A DNA stretch of 37,781 nt from an uncultured Oscillospiraceae bacterium (lineage in GTDB: Bacteria; Bacillota; Clostridia; Oscillospirales; Ruminococcaceae): the NCBI GenBank assembly GCA_934481445.1, contig CAKSPC010000025.1:1-37781 (forward strand). The letters run 5' to 3'. The position numbers and the translations under genes were made by a program. This document shows positions 32,529-37,781 of this stretch, piece after piece (position 1 is the stretch's first letter; the number at the start of each line of letters is the position of its first letter). The notes below the pieces were generated by a model. The model saw only the letters and a list, made by a program, of their open reading frames with translations. It was not told where the DNA came from and did no database searches.

Positions 32529-32571
32529 CAGAATGTATATTTATGTATGAAAAGATGTGAAATGAAAAGAT

Positions 32572-34095
32572 ATGTTCAGCAGAGTAAACAGCGTCGGCCT
32601 TTTCGGGCTTAACGCCTTTGCCGTAACGGCGGAGGCGAGCGTTTCGGTGGGCACGCCAAGTTTCGACATAGTAGGTATGGCGGATATCGCCGTACAGGAG
32701 AGCAAAGCGCGCATCCGCTCGGTTTTCGGGCAGCTCGGGATGAAGCTTCCGAACGGCAGGATAACCGTAAATCTCGCGCCCGCAGGCGTGAGAAAATCCG
32801 GCTCGGTGTTCGACCTGCCGATAATAATTTCGCTGATGAAAGCGGGCGGGATGATAACGGCGGATACGGACGACTGTGCATTTATAGGGGAGCTTTCGCT
32901 GAATGGCGAGCTTGCGCCCGTAAACGGTGCGCTGAGCATGACCCTCACCGCCGCGAAAAACGGAATAAAACGCATATTTCTCCCCAAGGCAAACGCCAGC
33001 GAGGCTTCCGTTGCGGAGGGCGTGGAGGTTTATGGTGCGGAACATATCACACAGATAATCGGCTTTATGACGGGCGGGGGAGGGCTTTCCCCCGAGCCGC
33101 GGTACGTCCCCTCGGACGACGCGGCGGTTTTCCGCGAGGATTTTTCGGAGGTAATGGGGCAGTTTGCGGCGAAAAAGGCGATAGAAACCGCCGCCGCGGG
33201 ATTTCACAACATACTTCTGCTGGGGCCTCCCGGTTCGGGAAAATCCATGCTGGCGAAGCGTATCCCGTCAATACTGCCGAAGATAACCTTTGAAGAAAGC
33301 ATAGAAACCACGCAGATATATTCCGTCGCGGGGATGATAGACCCCTCCGCGCCGCTGATAACCTCGCGGCCGTTCCGCTCGGTGAGCCACACTGCAAGCA
33401 GCGTAGGACTGGTTGGCGGCGGCAGCATTCCGAAGCCCGGGGAGATATCCCTTGCGCATAACGGCGTGCTGTTTCTTGATGAACTTCCCGAGTTTGACAG
33501 GCGGGTCCTCGAAACGCTGCGCCAGCCGCTTGAAAACGGCGAGATAACCATTTCCCGCGCCAGCGGCTCGGTGAATTACCCCTGCAACATAATGCTGGTG
33601 GCGGCGATGAATCCCTGTCCATGCGGAAATTTCGGCAGCAGCAAAAAATGCACCTGCTCGCCGCAGAAAGTGAGCCAGTACCTCGGAAAGATATCCCAGC
33701 CGGTGCTGGACAGAATAGATATTCAGGTGGAGGTCAAGGCGGTGGAATATTCCGACCTCTCGCAGAGGACACCGCAGGAAAGCTCCGCCGCGATAGCCGA
33801 GCGGGTGCAGAAAGCCCGCGATATACAGGCAAAGCGCTTCAAGGGCACGGGGATAAAGTGCAACAGCGGCATAACTCCCGACATTATTTCGGAGGTCTGC
33901 CGTATGACCGACGCGGCGCAGAGCCTGCTTGAAGTCGCATTTGAGCGCCTGGGGCTGACCGCCCGCGCATACGACAGAATACTGAAAGTTGCGCGCACCT
34001 GCGCTGACCTTGACGGAAGCGAGGACATCGGCCGCGAGCATATCTCGCAGGCGATAAGCTTCCGAAGCCTTGACAGAAAATACTGGAACAGATAA
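32572..34095 (+). CDS. ComM/YifB-family Mg-chelatase-like AAA+ ATPase
   Basis: This 507-residue protein has an N-terminal Lon-like fold domain (SRVNSVGLFGLNAFAVTAEASVSVGTPSFDIVGMADIAVQES), the Walker A GPPGSGKSMLAK, Walker B VLFLDELPEF, sensor PCNIMLVAAMNPCPCG with cysteines, and a C-terminal Mg-chelatase lid (ARAYDRILKVARTCADLDGSEDIGREHI). ComM is a hexameric helicase that promotes branch migration in natural transformation, and YifB homologues are widespread even where competence is unproven. The start has a weak ribosome binding site. It is 27 bp upstream of malQ on the same strand. Confidence 0.93.
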   Translation: MFSRVNSVGLFGLNAFAVTAEASVSVGTPSFDIVGMADIAVQESKARIRSVFGQLGMKLPNGRITVNLAPAGVRKSGSVFDLPIIISLMKAGGMITADTDDCAFIGELSLNGELAPVNGALSMTLTAAKNGIKRIFLPKANASEASVAEGVEVYGAEHITQIIGFMTGGGGLSPEPRYVPSDDAAVFREDFSEVMGQFAAKKAIETAAAGFHNILLLGPPGSGKSMLAKRIPSILPKITFEESIETTQIYSVAGMIDPSAPLITSRPFRSVSHTASSVGLVGGGSIPKPGEISLAHNGVLFLDELPEFDRRVLETLRQPLENGEITISRASGSVNYPCNIMLVAAMNPCPCGNFGSSKKCTCSPQKVSQYLGKISQPVLDRIDIQVEVKAVEYSDLSQRTPQESSAAIAERVQKARDIQAKRFKGTGIKCNSGITPDIISEVCRMTDAAQSLLEVAFERLGLTARAYDRILKVARTCADLDGSEDIGREHISQAISFRSLDRKYWNR

Positions 34096-34122
34096 AAGAT
34101 ACGATAAACGGGAGATGATTTT

Positions 34123-35595
34123 ATGAAACGAAGCTGCGGAGTGCTGATGCACATAACATCGCTGCCCTCGCCATACGGCATAGGCACATTCGGAGCGGAA
34201 GCGGAAAAATTCGCCGACTGGCTTAAATCCGCGGGACAGAAGTACTGGCAGGTGCTGCCGATAGGCCCCACGGGATACGGCGACTCGCCATATCAGCCGT
34301 TTTCATCCTTTGCGGGCAATCCGCTTATGATTGACCTCGACGAGCTGTGCGAAAACGGGTATATCACCCGCGAGGAATGCGCCGCGTCGGATTACGGCGC
34401 AGATCCGTCCTATGTTGATTTCGACAAGGTGAGCGCGACAAAAATGCAGCTCCTAAGAAAAGCCTTCAGCAAATTCGAGGACGACGTCGGGTATACCTCT
34501 TTTGTTCTTGAGGAAGCGGAGTGGCTGGATGATTACGCGCTGTTCACGGCGCTGAAGGCAAAATTCGGCGGCAGACCGTGGAATATGTGGGATGATGATA
34601 TCAAGTTCCGCAAGCCCGAGGCTGTGGAGAAATATACGAACGAATTGAAAGAGGAGATACGTTTCATAAAGTTCGCGCAGTATATCTTCTACCGCCAGTG
34701 GAATCGCTTCCACCGTTACTGCAACAGCGTGGGCGTGCAGGTCATCGGCGATATCCCGATATATGTTTCCCCCGACTGCGCGGACGTATGGGCGCAGCCC
34801 GAGCTGTTTGAGCTGGACGAAAAGCGCAACCCGAAGCGCGTTGCGGGCGTGCCGCCGGATTATTTCTCAAAGACGGGTCAGCTCTGGGGCAACCCGCTGT
34901 ACAATTGGGACGAGATGAAGAAAACCGGCTACGACTGGTGGATAAAGCGCATAAAGAAATCGGCGCAGTGCTACGATATGCTACGCATCGACCACTTCCG
35001 CGCGTTCGACACCTACTATGCGATTCCGTTCGGCCACACCACTGCCGAAAACGGCACATGGGAGCAGGGCCCCGGTATGGATCTGTTCAACGCGATAAAG
35101 GAGAAGCTCGGCGATGTGAACATCATCGCGGAGGATCTCGGCGACATATTCGACAGCGTTAAGGTGTTGCTGAAGAATACGGGATTCCCCGGAATGCGCG
35201 TGCTTCAGTTCGGTTTCAATCCCGACAACACCGACAACGACCACCTGCCGCATAATTATGTGGAAAACTGCGTTGCCTATACGGGCACGCACGATAATTC
35301 CACCATCATGCAGTGGTACAGGGAAACCGACGGAAAATCCCGCGGGATGGCGAAGAATTACCTTGACAAGGGGCTTTTCGAGGGGTTTAACAAATGCTGC
35401 ATAAAGCGGCTGTATGCAAGTCCCGCGGGACTTGTTATAGTTCCCATGCAGGATATCCTCGGGCTTGGCAAGGAAGCGCGGATGAATGTTCCATCCACGC
35501 TGGGCGGAAACTGGAACTGGCGTATGCAGCACGGCGGACTTACCCCCAAGCGCGCCGCGTTTCTAAATGATCTTTCGGAAAAATATTTCAGATAA
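34123..35595 (+). CDS. malQ: 4-alpha-glucanotransferase (amylomaltase, GH77)
   Basis: A 490-residue GH77 enzyme. RSCGVLMHITSLPSPYGIGTFG begins the barrel and PTGYGDSPYQPFSSFAGNP follows. The catalytic residues sit in LRIDHFRAFDTYYAIP (Asp nucleophile), IIAEDLGDI (Glu acid) and TGTHDNSTIMQW (Asp). It disproportionates malto-oligosaccharides, releasing glucose, in the cytoplasm. The ATG follows GGGAGATG. A hairpin at 35603-35630 separates it from the next gene. Confidence 0.97.
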   Translation: MKRSCGVLMHITSLPSPYGIGTFGAEAEKFADWLKSAGQKYWQVLPIGPTGYGDSPYQPFSSFAGNPLMIDLDELCENGYITREECAASDYGADPSYVDFDKVSATKMQLLRKAFSKFEDDVGYTSFVLEEAEWLDDYALFTALKAKFGGRPWNMWDDDIKFRKPEAVEKYTNELKEEIRFIKFAQYIFYRQWNRFHRYCNSVGVQVIGDIPIYVSPDCADVWAQPELFELDEKRNPKRVAGVPPDYFSKTGQLWGNPLYNWDEMKKTGYDWWIKRIKKSAQCYDMLRIDHFRAFDTYYAIPFGHTTAENGTWEQGPGMDLFNAIKEKLGDVNIIAEDLGDIFDSVKVLLKNTGFPGMRVLQFGFNPDNTDNDHLPHNYVENCVAYTGTHDNSTIMQWYRETDGKSRGMAKNYLDKGLFEGFNKCCIKRLYASPAGLVIVPMQDILGLGKEARMNVPSTLGGNWNWRMQHGGLTPKRAAFLNDLSEKYFR

Positions 35596-35602
35596 ACGCA
35601 CC

Positions 35603-35630
35603 GCCGCGCCGCCGTTTCTGGCGGGGCGGC
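35603..35630 (+). terminator. Hairpin after malQ
   Basis: GCCGCGCCGCC and GGCGGGGCGGC pair with one mismatch around GTTTCT, followed by TTTG only. Probably a weak terminator or mRNA-stabilising structure. Confidence 0.5.
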
Positions 35631-35648
35631 TTTGCCGACGGTGAACAT

Positions 35649-35870
35649 ATGAAAGAATACAAAATCACAAGGATAATCGAGCCGGATTTCGGCTGCGAGG
35701 GCGTTCCCGAGGACGGGGAAAAATGCGACGAAGTAAGTCTGATCGACAAGGACGGCGGGAAAATCACGCTGACGGTCAGCGATGCATATCTCTACAAAAT
35801 CAACGCCGACGAGGGCAGCACGGTGCTTTACGACGGAGAAAAAATATACCCAAAGGAGGAGCAGAAATGA
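35649..35870 (+). CDS. Small conserved hypothetical protein
   Basis: A 73-residue acidic protein (ITRIIEPDFGCEGVPEDGEKCDEVSLID...YDGEKIYP). The alternating strands and DGE turns suggest a small beta-rich fold. No signal peptide or membrane segment is seen and I do not recognise the family. Its stop overlaps the start of the aminopeptidase gene by ATGA, a strong sign that it is genuinely translated. The AGGAGG ribosome binding site of the next gene lies within its last codons. The start ATG at 35649 has only a GACGGTGAAC upstream, a weak site. Confidence 0.75.
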   Translation: MKEYKITRIIEPDFGCEGVPEDGEKCDEVSLIDKDGGKITLTVSDAYLYKINADEGSTVLYDGEKIYPKEEQK

Positions 35871-37657
35871 CTGTACCCGAAAAAATAAACGCGCTGCGCA
35901 GAGTTATGAGGTCGCGCGGGATATACGCATATATCGTTTGCACGGAGGACTTCCACGGCTCGGAATATGTCGGGGAGCATTTTATGCTGCGCGAGTTTCT
36001 GTCGGGTTTCACAGGCTCGGCTGGCACGCTCGTCGTAACGATGGAGGAAGCCGCGCTGTGGACGGATGGGCGGTATTTCCTGCAGGCGGCGGAGCAGCTT
36101 GAAGGCAGCGGTATCGCGCTTATGAAATCGGGCGTGGATGGCGTGCCGACGATGTATAAGTTCCTTGCAGAAAAAATGCCCGAGGGCAGCGTGCTGGGTT
36201 TTGACGGCAGGACGGTGCGGGCAAATATGGCAAGGGTGCTGGAGCGGGAGCTTTCCACGAAGAAAGTATCGTTTTCCGTGGAAGACGACCTCGGCGGTGA
36301 AGTCTGGAAAGAACGCCCGCCGCTTTCCGCCGAGCCGGTTTATGTTCTTCCCGAAAAATACGCGGGGGTTTCCCGCAGTGAAAAGTTGAAAAATATCCGC
36401 GAAAAAATGTCGGCGGCGGGGGCGGATGTCCTCGCGGTGACGGCGCTGGACGAGATAGCCTGGACGCTGAACCTGCGCGGAAACGATGTGGAATACAACC
36501 CCGTTTTCCTTGCATATATGATGATACGCAGCGACGGCGCGACGCTTTACGCAAACCGCGCGATATTCAGTGATGAGATAGCTTGCGCGCTTGCGGCGGA
36601 CGGCGTGGAGATACTGCCGTACGAAGATTTTTACGGCGATCTGTCAAAGCTTGTCGGCGCGGTGATGTACGACCCGTCTGAGGTAAATTATCTGTTCGTG
36701 AGATCCCTTTCCGAGGGGATAAAGCGCGTTGAAACCCGCAGTCCGATAGTGCTGATGAAAGCGGTAAAAAATCCCACCGAAATAAATGCCGAGCGCACCG
36801 CGCATATCAGGGACGGCGTTGCGGTGACGCGGTTCATGTACTGGCTGAAGCATAATGTCGGCAGGATAAAGATAACCGAGATAAGCGTTGCTGAGAAGCT
36901 GGAGGAATTCCGCAGGGCGGGGGAGGGCTACCTCGGGCAGAGCTTCGCGCCGATAATGGCATACGGCGCGCACGCCGCGGTGGTGCACTATTCCGCAACG
37001 GAGAAGAGCAACGCAGAGCTTCGCGCGGAGGGTATGCTGCTTTCCGACACGGGCGGTCATTACTACGACGGCACCACCGATATCACCCGAACCTATGTGC
37101 TCGGGAAGCTCACCGCTGAGGAAAAACGGGGCTTCACGCTGGTGCTGGCGGGGCACCTTAACCTTGCGGCTGCAAAGTTCATGTACGGCTGCAAGGGCGC
37201 CAACCTTGACTACACCGCGCGGGAGCCGCTGTGGCGATACGGAATGGATTTCAACCACGGCACGGGGCACGGCGTCGGGTATCTGCTGAATGTACACGAG
37301 GGTCCCAACAGGATAGCATGGCGGATCCGCCCGACTGCGTCAGACTGCGTGCTTGAGGAGGGGATGATAACCTCCGACGAGCCGGGGCTTTATGTCGCGG
37401 GGAAGTTCGGTATACGGCACGAGAGCCTTGTTCTCTGCCGCGAAAGCGAGCGCACGGAATATGGCAGGTTCATGGAGTTTGAAACGCTGACGATGGTGCC
37501 GTTCGACCTCGACGGCGTGGATGTTTCCTATCTTTCCGACCGCGAGCTGGAACGCTTCAACGCTTATCAGAAAACGGTCTGCGAAACCATCGCGCCGCTG
37601 CTTCCGCAGGAGGAGTCGGAGTGGCTCAGGGAGATAACGAAGCCGCTTTCAAAATAA
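35867..37657 (+). CDS. Xaa-Pro aminopeptidase (M24B, aminopeptidase P)
   Basis: From ATG 35867, after AAAGGAGGAG, the protein is 596 residues, matching the long aminopeptidase P type with two creatinase-like N-terminal domains (about 1-300) and a pita-bread C-terminal domain. The dinuclear metal ligands are DTGGHYYDGTTDITRT (two Asp), FNHGTGHGVGYLLNVHEG (His), ITSDEPGLYV (Glu) and FMEFETLTMVPF (Glu). It removes the N-terminal residue before proline in cytoplasmic peptides. The much longer open frame starting at 35723 runs through the small upstream gene and is not the start. Confidence 0.95.
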   Translation: MTVPEKINALRRVMRSRGIYAYIVCTEDFHGSEYVGEHFMLREFLSGFTGSAGTLVVTMEEAALWTDGRYFLQAAEQLEGSGIALMKSGVDGVPTMYKFLAEKMPEGSVLGFDGRTVRANMARVLERELSTKKVSFSVEDDLGGEVWKERPPLSAEPVYVLPEKYAGVSRSEKLKNIREKMSAAGADVLAVTALDEIAWTLNLRGNDVEYNPVFLAYMMIRSDGATLYANRAIFSDEIACALAADGVEILPYEDFYGDLSKLVGAVMYDPSEVNYLFVRSLSEGIKRVETRSPIVLMKAVKNPTEINAERTAHIRDGVAVTRFMYWLKHNVGRIKITEISVAEKLEEFRRAGEGYLGQSFAPIMAYGAHAAVVHYSATEKSNAELRAEGMLLSDTGGHYYDGTTDITRTYVLGKLTAEEKRGFTLVLAGHLNLAAAKFMYGCKGANLDYTAREPLWRYGMDFNHGTGHGVGYLLNVHEGPNRIAWRIRPTASDCVLEEGMITSDEPGLYVAGKFGIRHESLVLCRESERTEYGRFMEFETLTMVPFDLDGVDVSYLSDRELERFNAYQKTVCETIAPLLPQEESEWLREITKPLSK

Positions 37658-37671
37658 TATCATAACAGAAA

Positions 37672-37702
37672 ACCGCCGCCCGGAATGGGCGGCGGTCCAG
37701 CT
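37672..37702 (+). terminator. Terminator after the aminopeptidase gene
   Basis: ACCGCCGCCC and GGGCGGCGGT form a perfect 10-bp stem around GGAAT, followed by CCAGCTTTT. The T-run is short but the stem is strong. Confidence 0.7.
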
Positions 37703-37745
37703 TTTCGAAAAACCTTTAAAATTTCCGCGTAGCGTATTGGTTTTC

Positions 37746-37770
37746 GCTTCCTTTTGACACAAAAGGAAGC
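37746..37770. repeat. Inverted repeat at the right edge
   Basis: GCTTCCTTTT and AAAAGGAAGC are 10-bp perfect arms around GACAC. It looks like a dispersed palindromic repeat rather than a second terminator; the edge of the window prevents judging its context. Confidence 0.5.
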
Positions 37771-37781
37771 GGGGGTTGTGG

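Noticed and set aside
35723..37657. A 644-residue start for the aminopeptidase
   Set aside because: The extra N-terminus is the wrong frame of the small upstream gene and is Arg-rich. ATG 35867 has an AGGAGG site and gives the family's usual length.

Overview
The window looks like the chromosome of a gut or rumen Clostridia of the Ruminococcaceae/Oscillospiraceae type. Supporting signs are Firmicutes core genes (era, trmD, rimM, rlmB, tadA, ruvX, guaA, a ComM/YifB ATPase, GH77 malQ), AGGAGG-type ribosome binding sites, many textbook sigma-A promoters (TTGACA/TTGAAA, 17 bp, TATAAT), an ACGX-type RiPP cassette and a MobV relaxase relic. The species cannot be fixed from sequence alone.

Positions 1-10 kb are an eroded accessory region, visibly more AT-rich than the right half. 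It holds the tail of a cysteine-motif protein joined to a 5'-truncated transketolase subunit, an FGGY (glycerol-kinase-like) kinase with a large internal deletion, an intact GH2 beta-galactosidase with a perfect promoter, a 5'-truncated sugar-binding protein abutting a maltose/galactoside O-acetyltransferase, an AlkZ-like protein, a flavin reductase, an iron alcohol dehydrogenase split by one frameshift, and a divergent AraC regulator. Positions 10-12.5 kb carry a GNAT/LysE pair, an HxlR regulator and a pyridoxamine-phosphate-oxidase-like gene. The lysE and hxlR promoters share a nearly identical 27-bp element. A decayed DDE transposase and a palindrome cluster precede guaA.

Positions 14.3-19.1 kb hold the most interesting locus. 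It is a compact minus-strand operon encoding an ACGX-repeat RiPP precursor, its radical SAM/SPASM enzyme, a nitroreductase, a flavin-binding-domain/ferredoxin fusion, a zinc-type macrodomain and a class M-type sirtuin. A divergent HxlR regulator faces it across a 31-bp palindrome. It unites peptide maturation, redox chemistry and ADP-ribosylation/reversal in one transcript. A MobV relaxase relic and about 540 bp of unassigned DNA border it.

Positions 20-37.8 kb are mostly intact housekeeping DNA: a small C39-like cysteine-protease-fold protein, ruvX and a YpsA/SLOG gene, a TraB/GumN lipoprotein and histidine phosphatase pair, and an XRE regulator with an operator over its own promoter. These are followed by a seven-gene minus-strand operon (rlmB, a catalytically dead P-type ATPase-like membrane protein, tadA, a polysaccharide flippase, rimM, a trmD-ASCH fusion, era). 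Divergent from it run comM/yifB, malQ, a small unknown gene and a Xaa-Pro aminopeptidase.

Gene families were recognised by eye from motifs. No database search was run.
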